NCBI GenBank assembly: GCA_024734495.1
Contig: JALMQS010000880.1
Coordinates: 452,781-516,780 of the forward strand
Direction: 5' to 3'
Source: Forficula auricularia
Lineage: Eukaryota; Arthropoda; Insecta; Dermaptera; Forficulidae
DNA: 64,000 nucleotides
This document shows positions 1-9,431 of the stretch, piece by piece (within the stretch, counting starts at the first letter, position 1; each line of letters opens with the position of its first letter). The notes beneath the pieces were generated by a model. That model was not told the DNA's origin. It saw only the letters and a program-made list of their open reading frames with translations, and did no database searches. Made by a program: the position numbers and the translations under genes.

Positions 1-241
1 TTCATTTTTTTTCATTCTTTCTCCGGAAATTTAATTTAAAAAAAAAATCTGTATTAGGCGAGAAATTTGCAATATTTGACAAAAAATCCTTCAATATGCA
101 ATTGTATGCAATATTACTCAAATATGCAGTATAAAATTTAACCCACATTATCCTAGATGCATGATTCGGATAGATAATTGATCCCCTGAGTCGTATATGG
201 CGGCAAACAAAATATGCAATTGCATTGGAATCCGGTCTCTA
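1..241. repeat. Right end of a truncated hAT-like non-autonomous element
   Basis: This segment matches the right part of the complete element at 564-1565: the same run of ATATGCA-type motifs, the same 'cccac..tatcctagatgcatgattcgg' block, and the same terminus TCCGGTCTCTA ending at 241. Its left part lies outside the window. It also serves as the 'empty site' showing that the complete copy received a small insertion at 1416-1498. Confidence 0.75.
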
Positions 242-563
242 CTCATTACTAATCTGCTACATATTTATTTAGAAATTATCAGGTGCAACAGCAAAGAGCA
301 ACTATGTCTTTTTTATTCAAAATAAGTTTAATTATATCAAAAAGGTTTTTGGTGTCTAGAATAACAGAATTCTTCACATTTTTCTGAGTTGAACAATCCA
401 TAGTGAAATTAGAAATTTTTAACAATTTTTTTGAAGAAAATGGAAAAATTTATAGTGAACAAAAATGTAATGCCTATGTTTAAGAGTAGAATGCACCGGG
501 AGTTTGCTGTTGAAGGGTCGAGAGAGGCAGCAGGATGAGGATGTCAGCGCTACTCCTCATAAG

Positions 564-1565
564 TAGAGACCGGATTTTTATGCAGTAAATAGTACCAAAA
601 TATGCAGTTAAAAATGCTGAAATATGCAAGCAATATGCAGAATTGGTTGAAATATGCAAATTTATGCAGTAAAAGATGGCAAAATAAATTTTTTTATGCA
701 CTAAAAAATTAAAATTGAAAATTGAAATGACTATATATTTGAAGGAGTGCTATGAGGAATAAAATGATAAAGTAAGCTATAGACAATTGCACCAAATTCT
801 CGTTACATTATTATTAAAAAATCTTTAAACTCAAAGAATAATAGTTACACCTGATTAAAATAAACATAATAAATATAATTGTGTTTCAAAGATGTGAACG
901 AAAAAATACGCGGGGGGGGAGTAGTTTTATTTAACAGACACGATTGTATTGTATTGCTTTGATTTTTTACCATATATTAACAAGCTTTTCTTATTGACGT
1001 ACAAATAATAAACTAATAAAATAATGGAAATATTTGACCGGCTATAATAATCTGATCTAATTTACACACGAACTCTCAATGTACAAAATGGGCTATAGTT
1101 CCCGAAGGCAGTTAAAAAATAAATAAATAAAGTAATAATTAACAAATGCTCTCAGAAATAATTAAAATTTGATTGTAATTGTGAATAATTTATGTTCACA
1201 AGTGTCCTCCTGTTTTATTTCTCCTTTTTTTTTAATTCTTTCTCCGAAAAGTTGCTTTTAAAATATTTGTATTTGGCACGAAATGTGCATTATTTGACAA
1301 AAAATCCTTCAAATATGCAATTTTATGCAATATTACTCAAATATGCAAAAATATGCAGTATAAAATTTAACCCACAGTATCCTAGATGCATGATTCGGAT
1401 AGATAAATAATTGATTAGTTTTTAAAGAATTTGGTGTTGATACTTGGTGAAACATTTTTTAAAATTATTGGATAAAAAATACTTGGTAGGTTTCACATTA
1501 ATTGATTTCCTGGGTCGTATGTGTCGGCGAACAAAATATGCAATTGCATAGGAATCCGGTCTCTA
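564..1565. mobile_element. hAT-like non-autonomous element with TIRs and 8-bp target duplication
   Basis: Terminal inverted repeats start TAGAGACCGGATT at 564 and end with the complementary TCCGGTCTCTA at 1565. The flanking 8-mers CTCATAAG (556-563) and CTTATAAG (1566-1573) match at 7 of 8 positions, the duplication length of hAT transposons. Both ends carry many copies of ATATGCA-type motifs, which in hAT elements usually serve as subterminal transposase-binding sites (inference). There is no transposase ORF, so it would depend on an autonomous partner. Confidence 0.75.
1416..1498. mobile_element. 83-bp insertion nested in the hAT-like element
   Basis: Compared with the copy at 1-241, an extra 83 bp sits here, flanked by the 8-bp direct repeat TAATTGAT (1408-1415 and 1499-1506). 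The insert carries 'ttggtgaaac' and 'aggtttcac' near its ends. The same words border foldback repeats near 20.45-20.70 kb and 37.86-37.92 kb, so it looks like a minimal member of that family. Confidence 0.6.
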
Positions 1566-1634
1566 CTTATAAGGAACGAACAGAACGAGAACTAATGCTT
1601 GATGGTGGAGAATGAGGTCAGGACTGGGGCTCCA

Positions 1635-1900
1635 TCTATATATATAAAATTAAGGTTTTGTCTGTACATTGCTCCAAATCACGCCAAATTTTGGTTGCAC
1701 ACGTTTCAAGCAAAGTTATGAACGAAAACACCCTCAACAAAATTCCTGTATGTCTGTCTGTATGTTTCCGTGCTTTCCGCGAAAAGTTGCTCACGATTCA
1801 CGTAAAATTTTTATCACAATAAAGGGGAAATGACTCAATGGAGGGGAAATAAGAGACAAGCCCTGAGTCCGAGAAAGGAAGAATGTGTTGAGTGTCTAGA
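1635..1900 (+). mobile_element. Helitron-like 5' end and body, 3' end not identified
   Basis: It begins after an A with TCTATATATATAAAATTAAG, the usual 5' start of canonical Helitrons (A^TC...). It continues through a body block ('aaaggggaaatgactcaat...gaggggaaataagagacaagcc') that recurs at 21.76 and 54.20 kb. I see no convincing hairpin plus CTRR terminus, so the right border is approximate. Confidence 0.5.
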
Positions 1901-2013
1901 TGAGTCTCAGCACATGCATAGAGTGCGATTTTTTAAGGGGGATAAACTTTTTGGCCTTATTATATACAAATAACATCTACAGAAGTTTCACTTTCCTCGT
2001 GAGCTTATGTGGA

Positions 2014-2341
2014 CCCAGGCAGTACAAGAGATTTTCTACGAATATTCACTAAATATATTAAAAGTTCATATAGGTATATTCCAATTATCCTCAGGAGATT
2101 CTTAGAATATATGCACTGGAAAAATTCTTGTATAAATCTTCCGGGAATATCCTTTGGTGGATAATCTAAGAATGTTCAAATAAGAATATTCTAGTAAATT
2201 GAATTAAATGTCCTACACGAATATTTTAGTTCTAAGAAAATCCCCAGAATATCTACGAACATTGAAAAATTATTCACATGATATTCCAATGTCCAGAAAA
2301 GATATCAGAATATTTATAGATTATTCTTGTGCTACCTGGGG
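2014..2341. mobile_element. MITE built of repeated GAATATTC-like words
   Basis: Imperfect terminal inverted repeats are CCCAGGCAGTACAAGAG at 2014 and its counterpart ending CTTGTGCTACCTGGGG at 2341. The interior is an array of GAATATTC-like words in both orientations, for example 'agaatattct' and 'cgaatattca', roughly every 20-40 bp. No ORF is present. The TIRs suggest a DNA transposon relic; the superfamily is not clear. Confidence 0.6.
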
Positions 2342-3871
2342 ATGAGACTCACGAATTTTTTTTAAGATCTGTCCAGATAGAAAAAAGATTGTTAATGGCG
2401 TTGAACCTATAAGATGCAAGCAAGACTGACAACCTCCATCTGCGCTAAGCAAACAAACTATTCTGAAAATTAAAAAGGTCGATATCCACCCTCGTTAGTG
2501 TCCCTCCTTGCACTGCTCACCTATATAAGTTAAATTTGTCTTAATTAATAATTTTTTTTTAAAAATTAAGACTACAAATTCTTATGCGGTAGAGTAAATG
2601 ATGGTGATGCTTGGATAGTTTTATTGTTTCTTTATTTTAGACTTTTTAGATCTAATTTTGGGTGTCGGAACTTTGTAGGAGAAAAAAAAGTTTATTTATT
2701 TAAATTTTTGTTTTAATGTAAAGTCTTCTTGAAAATAGTTTACAATGTTTATGTTTTTATAATAATGTTTATACACGAGATTTTTTAGAAGTAGACACAG
2801 CACAGTTTGAATTTTAGACACAGCGAGATTTGAACTTTGAGAGAGGAGGGTTTTGTAAAGTTAAATATAAAATTATAAAATTATACTGGGTTAGATGGAG
2901 GGTATTACGGGTCGACCGTTTAGTGTCACACGAAATGATGACAACCCAGGAGAACGAAGTGAAGTACGCGGTGTTAAATACTACGGGTTATACCGTTCGG
3001 TTGGTCCACTTAGCGTGACCAGTACTCACTGTTGTTCAGGCAGAGATTTACTAATACTGTAGTGAGGAGACCTATTAAAGTCTAGCCTAGGAAGTATAGT
3101 TAGTCTCCTCGCGAACCATTCTAAAGCGAGAAGTCTAGCGCGACCGCCCGCCCGAATCATTCTAAATTCTATGTCTGCGAACAGCCCTTCTTATATGAAT
3201 CTGCTATGCTGATACTGCATAAGCTTGTGGGCTAGCGGAGGAAGAGGAAGAATGCAGCCGCACCGTGGGAAAGCGATTCAGCATATTGCTAGTTGCTACA
3301 GGGGGGAAGTGGAAGAAATGAGAATCTTTAACTTATATGACTTGATTGCTTTGTTTCTTCATCTATCTGCGCACTCAGTCTCAAGCGTTAGCCTCTCGCC
3401 GCGTTCTGCTCTTATCCATACCACGAGAGAACTCTAAGCCATTTCTTCATAAAAACTTACTCATTTTAATAGATATTTCCTTAGTTGATACCATTATCTA
3501 TTATTACTTGAAAATGGCTTCAGAACAGGATGCCAAAACATCGTGAATCAACAAGGAGATTTTAACCGATTTTCTATTTTCATCATGGGTAGTCCAATTC
3601 AAAAGAATTCTCCAGTTTATCAATCTGACCATAAAAAAGCAAATCACATCTATAGTTATATTTTCTATTGAAAATTGATTAGTCTTATTTTGAAGATTAA
3701 AAAGATTTAGAATAAAGGAATGGCTTTTTTAGTTGCAACCCGAGTCACTCATGCAACCTCATTTCTCTATAGAAATTCCTTTGATCTATTGACTTTCTAT
3801 GTATATTGTATAGTATAATCAAGCAAGCTAATAATATAAATTAAGAATTACTAATTCTTCCACATTTTTAG
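2342..3871. other. Non-coding stretch upstream of the SMC5 exons, with a GC-richer block
   Basis: I find no exon that continues SMC5 upstream of 3872, so this is probably intron. Around 2890-3430 the base composition is clearly less AT-rich than its surroundings, and it loosely resembles in word order the provirus LTR at 5523-6190 (for example 'tttacaatgttta' and 'accgttcg'). That could mean a diverged solo LTR, but I could not define termini. Short ORFs here have no recognisable content. Confidence 0.3.
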
Positions 3872-5128
3872 AACTCTTGGGTTGAAAATGTTACCATAAT
3901 TATAAATAAACTTAATCAATCTTTCTGTCAATATTTCGCTGAAATAAAATGTGCTGGAGAAATTCAGCTTTATATTTCCCCCGAAAAGGTATTTTTATAA
4001 AAGCATTGTTTAATTATTTCATAAATATATAATTTAATTAATTATATATAATTTTAGCCAAATGATGCCCGTGAATATGGTCTTAAAATTCTTGTGAAAT
4101 TTCGGGACAATGAAATTCTTCAAGAACTCAATCGATTCACTCAATCAGGAGGAGAACGAGCCATTTCTACCGCAATATATATTATCGCAATGCAGTCTTC
4201 CCTAAAAGTTCCATTTGTTGCGGTTGATGAAATCAATCAAGTAGGTTCCAACTTACTATAAATATATATTAATTTATTTAAGCAACAAAACTAAATCAGA
4301 AATAAAGATCGAATTGTATTTTAATTAAAATTTACCATTTACCTATGAACTTATTTTCTTTAAAAAAGTTTAATACATAATCACAAGAGGGTGTTATCTA
4401 TTAAATCCAAGATGGAATAGATTATATTTTTTAATTATATGTCAGAAGGTTTGTTTTTATCTTCTCGGGAATTCAACCCGAGTGCCAAAATAAGCAATCC
4501 GAGCCAATCTGTGACATTATTAAAAATAATCCATTTCCCAGATCTAATAGGTGACACTCTCCTGTGATTTTCTTAGAAAATTTAAAATTTATTAAATTAG
4601 GGAACGAAGAAAAGGATTTTTATATTATATACAAAAGGATCAGCCGGGATCTTCGCATGTGCGCTGCGACGCCTTTATAAGAACCCCTCGACCAGTGATC
4701 CCCGAACCCAAGCTGATACTTAATGTCTATATGAATTTGGAATTTCATTTTTATTTAATCTTTTCCTCGTTCATTTTTCACAGCTGTGTAGTTGGCTTGA
4801 CTTTGGTTATATTTTAAAATTTATTTTTATCGGCAACTTGAATTCTTATAAATCTAATCTATTTTAACAGGGTATGGACGTAGACAACGAAAGACACGTG
4901 ATGAATCTTTTAGTAAAGATAGCCAGTGAGGGAACCACAGGCCAATATTTTCTACTTACACCTAAAGTAAGAATATTTAATCTACACTCCTTTTATCCTA
5001 TGATCGTTATATTAATCTATTTTATTTTGTAGCTAATTCCTTCAATCACTTATAATGGATTTGTCGATGTTATCATTATTCACAACGGAGCCATCGTTGG
5101 AAACTCTTCATTACTATTTACTAATTAA
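3872..5128 (+). CDS. SMC5: SMC5, C-terminal exons (partial, four exons)
   Basis: Four exons join in phase 0: 3872-3988, 4058-4240, 4871-4966 and 5033-5128 (stop TAA at 5126-5128). Each is bounded by AG and GT, for example 'ttttta|g' before 3872 and GTAGGT after 4240. Together they encode 163 residues matching the C-terminal head of SMC5, the ATPase partner of SMC6 in the DNA repair and chromosome-maintenance complex of the nucleus. Visible motifs: CAGE in exon 1, the ABC signature QSGGERAIST in exon 2, and the Walker B/D-loop VAVDEINQ-GMD split by the third intron, then QYFLLTPK. The hinge, coiled coils and N-terminal Walker A head are not seen and should lie upstream of the window. A possible poly(A) signal ATTAAA is at 5230. 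The intron before 4871 is 630 bp; the others are 66-69 bp. Confidence 0.92.
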
Positions 5129-5287
5129 TCTGAAAATATATTTTCTGTGATCTTATTAATTTATTTATTGTATTATTAAGAATATATATATTTATATATT
5201 AAGAATATGAACTATTTACGTATAAAATCATTAAAAAAAAATATTCGTTTTATGAAATTATAATGTATTTTATTTTTATATCTTTTT

Positions 5288-5522
5288 TACTTTATCCAAT
5301 GCAAAGCATGGGTAAAGTATTGTAATCGCTCTCGGGGCAAGCGTGGCTTCAAAGAGTCCTCAGGTAAAGACTACGGAACCCATGGACTCAATTAAAGTCA
5401 CAAATTGTAGTATTCAATTAGGTTGAATTTTAGCACGTGACGGTTTTGCCAAAAATTACAAGGGGTCTCGTCGAGAGGCCAAAAAGTGCGATTTTTTCAT
5501 TTAGTGCGTGCGGATGTATGTA
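5288..5522 (+). mobile_element. Helentron-like repeat, 5' part with terminal hairpin
   Basis: It opens with a hairpin at 5288-5319: TACTTTATCCAATGC, loop AAA, then GCATGGGTAAAGTA. The following ~200 bp are nearly identical to 21158-21395. The match stops where the provirus LTR starts at 5523, so the LTR apparently inserted into this copy. Confidence 0.65.
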
Positions 5523-6190
5523 AGTTATATTTTACGTGTCCGGACTCTTTAAAAAAAAGAAATCGTTTCTAGACAAACACGTAAAATATTTGAGGAATTT
5601 GGCAGAGCTGGGTTTGTTACGCGCTGGATAGTTTGAATTTAGATTTTAGACTTTTGACGGGTTTACTGGAAAATATAGTGGTACGGTTTTAAGTTTAAAA
5701 TGAAATAGAATGTTTATAGTCTTTTAAGATACGATTCCTTTTCTTTTATATATTTATTTATTTATTTGAAAATTAAATGTTTTACAATGTTTATTACACT
5801 TGGAGTTACAAAGTTAAATTGTCGTGAGAAAATATATATTAAGGGGACACACGCTTGTTGTAAGTTGAAAACATAAATTTTTATAACCGGTTTTAAAGTT
5901 CCGAAAAGTTAGTATAGTTACCGGGAGCTGCGCTAAGGTGATAGTGATGTAGTTTCTTCACGGGTTAACCGTTCGTGCCTGAGTCACTGTTTGGACTAGG
6001 ACCACCGAAATTTAGCTGGGGCCGAGGGGTGCACCTGTTAGGGTAGAGTCACCGGGCAGTATTTCCAAATGAGCGCTGAACTGCTTTGCCTAGCCGAGCG
6101 GCTGGCTTTTATACCTATTTTACTGTTGCTGTGTCAGCGAAAGTCGCTAGACACAAGGAGGGAAGAAGAGGGTAGTTAGAATATATAACT
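5523..6190 (-). repeat. 3' LTR of the errantivirus-like provirus
   Basis: The segment is bounded by short inverted repeats AGTTATAT (5523) and ATATAACT (to 6190), the AGTTA...TAACT style of gypsy-group LTRs. It lies directly downstream of a polypurine tract on the minus strand. On that strand a TATA box (TATAAAAG, complement of 6106-6113) is followed within about 40 bases by an initiator-like TCAGCGCTCATTT, which fits a U3/R promoter layout. The matching 5' LTR is not in the window. Confidence 0.7.
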
Positions 6191-6201
6191 CCTCCCCCCT
6201 T
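6191..6201 (-). other. Polypurine tract of the provirus
   Basis: On the minus strand this reads AAGGGGGGAGG, directly adjoining the LTR start at 6190 and overlapping the env stop codon. Plus-strand priming from such a tract is standard for LTR retroelements. Confidence 0.75.
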
Positions 6202-7894
6202 AAGATTGAGGTTCATCCGGAGAAATGGAATTTTCCGGCTGAGCCTCAACATTTGGGACCGGTAAGCTAGTGGTTTCAAGTTCAAATTTAGTTTCCTTTT
6301 TATTATTAGTTTTCCTTAACTTAGTAGGGAGTCGAAAATTATATTGGTTCCGATATTTATTTATGATATAGGCCACAAAGGCACATGTTACAATTAGTAA
6401 TATTATAATGATTAAAGTGTTTAAATAGTTTTTTACAGGGGTCGGATACCAGTTTATTTCACTTATTTCGCTCCCTTTTATGTTATTCACATCTATTTTA
6501 CTTAATGAGTGTATTATGGTAGCCTTATTACTTAATATATATTTAAAATCTTTGTTGGCTAGTAAAGGAATATTTAAAGAATAGTTGAAGTTTGAAACCA
6601 TTAACCTATTATTTAAGTAACAGTTATTTATGTTTTCAATTTTATACAGTCCTACTCTTAGGTATTTATGGGTGTCTCCGCATTTATACAGTAATACATT
6701 GTTTTGTTTAATATTTATAATAGTAGTATCTGTATTAGGAATTCTTATAATTACAGGATACTGGATTAGATCATTAAATTTACAATAATTGTTTTCTTTA
6801 TTTAACATTAAGTTATTTATGCAATTTGATGCTATTACATTGCTTGTTTTGCAAAAGAATTTATGATTAATATTAAAACAATAGTCGATTTTTACAATGC
6901 TACTGTTCACTACTATTAAATTTTGAAATGTTTCGTCTAATATAATTTGTTGATTTAATTTATTAGATACGGGAAGTGGAATGAACTGAACGATAGTTAA
7001 ATTTGATGGTTTGTAATTAGCAATTTCTAAAACGATGTCGATGTACCCATAATGAACTCGGCAGATTGGTTTAATGAATAAAGTGGCTTCCCAATAATTT
7101 TCAAAATTAATTTCTAAATTGTTTATTTTAAATAATTTTATCAATTCCTTCATTGAGATGATACTCTCGTGAAGTATGTTTAAATTACAGAAAGTGAGTG
7201 AATTTTCAATGTTTTCTAAAATATTGGTGAACGAATTTGATAATAAGGTTAGTTGGGCCAAATTTTGAATAAGTAGAGTTTCAGAGTTTTTCGCAACTTC
7301 GTGTTTCATAGCCGAAAGACTGCTGGCCAAATTTCGTTCATTTATTTGTATATTCTCTAATTGGTGGTTAATTTTGTTGATTAACTCATCGTGAGTTCGA
7401 GAAATTATTTGATTTTGACTTTGAAGTTTTCTCTGATTCTGGGAGAGTTGGTTGAGAAGATGATCGTATTTGTCACGGTCTTCATCATCCATTGTCCCAG
7501 TGATAAATTTTAATACCGAACCTAAACCATTCACTAACCCTCTTTTGTTTCGTTTATGGGTAGCCAGGTTATTTATTTTTTCATTTTGTGTTTCTAGAGT
7601 GAAGTTAAGTAATCGAAAATAAGTATTATGTTCTTTATTGAATTTGGAACCGGGGGGAATGATAGCTATTAATTTGTTTACGGCATTATTAATGTCGAAA
7701 TGCGTTTGGTGGGTAAAATTTAGGTTGTAATAGTAATGGATATAATAGTTATCTGAAAAAAGAAAGGGAGTTTTGAATTTTGTCAAGAGGAAGCCGGCGT
7801 TGTCAGTTATGTCTTCGAGGTTGTCTGCGTGTGTTGACCCAATTGCCAAGGCTAAGGTCAAGCTGAAAAAGTCAGTCATTTGGAGAGTAGACAA
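6200..7894 (-). CDS. env: Errantivirus-like envelope glycoprotein (env), intact ORF
   Basis: A 564-residue ORF without internal stops. Features by residue: a hydrophobic N-terminal signal at about 9-23; a furin-like site RNKR at 115-118; right after it a glycine-rich hydrophobic fusion-peptide-like stretch starting GLVNGLGSV; a heptad-rich, Asn/Gln-rich segment at about 140-260; scattered cysteines at about 278-425; a transmembrane helix at about 491-511; and a basic-then-acidic cytoplasmic tail. This is the layout of gypsy/errantivirus and baculovirus F-type class I fusion proteins, which act at the membrane in cell entry (family knowledge). It overlaps the end of the upstream pol ORF by 23 bases in another frame, and in the family is usually made from a spliced message. 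Several N-X-S/T glycosylation sites are present. It is the best preserved gene of the provirus. Confidence 0.88.
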   Translation of the reverse strand: MSTLQMTDFFSLTLALAIGSTHADNLEDITDNAGFLLTKFKTPFLFSDNYYIHYYYNLNFTHQTHFDINNAVNKLIAIIPPGSKFNKEHNTYFRLLNFTLETQNEKINNLATHKRNKRGLVNGLGSVLKFITGTMDDEDRDKYDHLLNQLSQNQRKLQSQNQIISRTHDELINKINHQLENIQINERNLASSLSAMKHEVAKNSETLLIQNLAQLTLLSNSFTNILENIENSLTFCNLNILHESIISMKELIKLFKINNLEINFENYWEATLFIKPICRVHYGYIDIVLEIANYKPSNLTIVQFIPLPVSNKLNQQIILDETFQNLIVVNSSIVKIDYCFNINHKFFCKTSNVIASNCINNLMLNKENNYCKFNDLIQYPVIIRIPNTDTTIINIKQNNVLLYKCGDTHKYLRVGLYKIENINNCYLNNRLMVSNFNYSLNIPLLANKDFKYILSNKATIIHSLSKIDVNNIKGSEISEINWYPTPVKNYLNTLIIIILLIVTCAFVAYIINKYRNQYNFRLPTKLRKTNNKKETKFELETTSLPVPNVEAQPENSISPDEPQS

Positions 7895-8885
7895 GGAATT
7901 TAATTTTTGTGTTTCTAAAGATAGTATTAATAAGTTGCTCTACGTCGCACCAATTTAGTTTGTCAAGTCCACAACCAATTTTTGGGATGGCTAATTTAGT
8001 AATATTATTAGTCATGCAGTGTCTTTTCAATTTAATTAGGCATGATTTTAGATCTTCTAACTTTGGTTTATCGTGGCTAACTTGTTTAGTTACAAGGTAA
8101 TAGGTAAAATTTTTATTTTGTTTGAGGATTCCAATACCACCTACTTCAATTTTTTGTTTTCGTAATATTTCTATATTATTAAACTTTTGCCTAAAAGTTA
8201 CCGCTATTCCTGCACTCATTTTCAGGTCGGCTGCGACACAGTGAGCTAGGGAATAGTTAGGGGGTGCGTTAAATAAGTTGCCTCGTTTATACGTAATAAT
8301 TTTGTCTTGTTCTGAAGTTAAAATGTTAGTCGAATGAATGGGGGCAGTTTTTTCGGGAGTTCTTAATTTTCGAGGTCTTTTGATGTTCGAAAGATGAATT
8401 TTTCTCAGTTTTGTTTTCGGAGTGCGTGGAACAATTTTGCCTGTTTTTAATTTAGTGTCCACTACTTTCAAAGTTTCATGGTCGTACCGATTTTTCGTTT
8501 TAATACATTTTTGTTTGTTCTTTACGAATACTTTTTCTGGGATTTCTGGTAATTTTTCGCGTTTTTCGTTGAAAGTGGAAATTACTTTCGCTTTGCCGGT
8601 GTCTAAAGTTTTATGAATATTTTCATACATTAATTTGGAATTTTCTTTATGCACTTGACAGTAATCGGAAATAAGGGGTTCGTTGGAGAGAATTTCTAGC
8701 GGGGTATCATCATCGATGTGTCCGCTTTTGATTTCGAAAGGGGTGAGTTTGGTAGCCGAATGTTTTGTATTGTTATAAGCTATTAAAGCGTATAAGACTT
8801 TAGTTGCTATAGGTTGATTTTTAAAAGTTCTCTCTGTTATTGAACAGTCGAATATGTTCAATAAGAGTAGAGTGAAAACGCTCAC
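7872..8885 (-). CDS. Pol C-terminus: integrase tail fused to a TARG1/OARD1-like macrodomain
   Basis: A 337-residue open frame; the first Met is only where the frame opens after a frameshift, not a true start. Residues about 20-180 are the end of a gypsy-type integrase (ALIAYNNTKHSATKLTPFE is its signature) plus a basic linker. Residues about 195-337 form a macrodomain of the TARG1/OARD1 type: AHCVAADLKMSAGIAV (glycine loop region), YYLVTK with Lys267, and IGCGLD with Asp308. Human TARG1 removes ADP-ribose from acidic residues through a Lys and an Asp in these same two motifs, so an active hydrolase is plausible (inference). The ORF stops 23 bases inside env. I see no stop between integrase tail and macrodomain, so the fusion is real as sequenced. 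It could counter host ADP-ribosylation, as macrodomains of some RNA viruses do. Confidence 0.85.
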   Translation of the reverse strand: MSVFTLLLLNIFDCSITERTFKNQPIATKVLYALIAYNNTKHSATKLTPFEIKSGHIDDDTPLEILSNEPLISDYCQVHKENSKLMYENIHKTLDTGKAKVISTFNEKREKLPEIPEKVFVKNKQKCIKTKNRYDHETLKVVDTKLKTGKIVPRTPKTKLRKIHLSNIKRPRKLRTPEKTAPIHSTNILTSEQDKIITYKRGNLFNAPPNYSLAHCVAADLKMSAGIAVTFRQKFNNIEILRKQKIEVGGIGILKQNKNFTYYLVTKQVSHDKPKLEDLKSCLIKLKRHCMTNNITKLAIPKIGCGLDKLNWCDVEQLINTIFRNTKIKFLVYSPND

Positions 8886-9431
8886 AATTCCGTTAGAAGA
8901 TGGGTTTTGTGGGCAAGTGAATCTAATATCAATTTTGTGGAGTTTGAGGAACTCTTGGAGGGGTTATTTCTTGAACTCTCCACCGTTATCGAAATGATTA
9001 ATTTAGGTATATTATTTAGCGAAAAGTGACCTAGTTTGTATCGACGATTTCGGTCAGTTTGAAGTGATTTTAGTGGATAAGCTTGGGCTTGAATTTTGAA
9101 AATGAGTCCACTGTTATTTAGAAATTTCTGGTTTTCCATCTTGAGGCTGTCCAGATGTATAATTTCGAACGGGCGTTTTGCCGTCGGACTAAATTTAATT
9201 CTAGTTTCGGGGGTGTCTATCGTATTTAAGATTTTTGACATATATATCGCAGTTATTCCCGTATTCTGTTAGATATCCTCCTTCCCGGCCTTGGGCGCAA
9301 AAGCATTTATCTTCCAATTTCTCGTGGGTTTCCGATATCCCACGATGATTTGTTTTACCGGAGATGGTAATTTTCCATTGTCTCGGTCGCTTTCCTCAGG
9401 ATCCTCGATATCTTTCAATAGTTTATTTGTT
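8886..9431 (-). pseudogene. Integrase zinc-binding region and catalytic core, frameshifted
   Basis: Both segments of an errantivirus-type integrase are visible but spread over several frames. The 119-codon ORF 8882-9241 carries FEIIHLDSLKMENQKF (first catalytic Asp region) and AQAYPLKSLQT. A different frame near 8960-9000 carries the second Asp region, and a third carries the remains of the His/Cys zinc-binding motif at about 9240-9400. At least three small indels are needed, one close to 8880 at the join with the downstream ORF. The breaks sit at short homopolymers, so either decay or consensus error could explain them. Confidence 0.75.

Noticed and set aside
2620..3210. Solo LTR related to the provirus LTR
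   Set aside because: Some shared words and similar composition, but I could not find matching termini or a target duplication.
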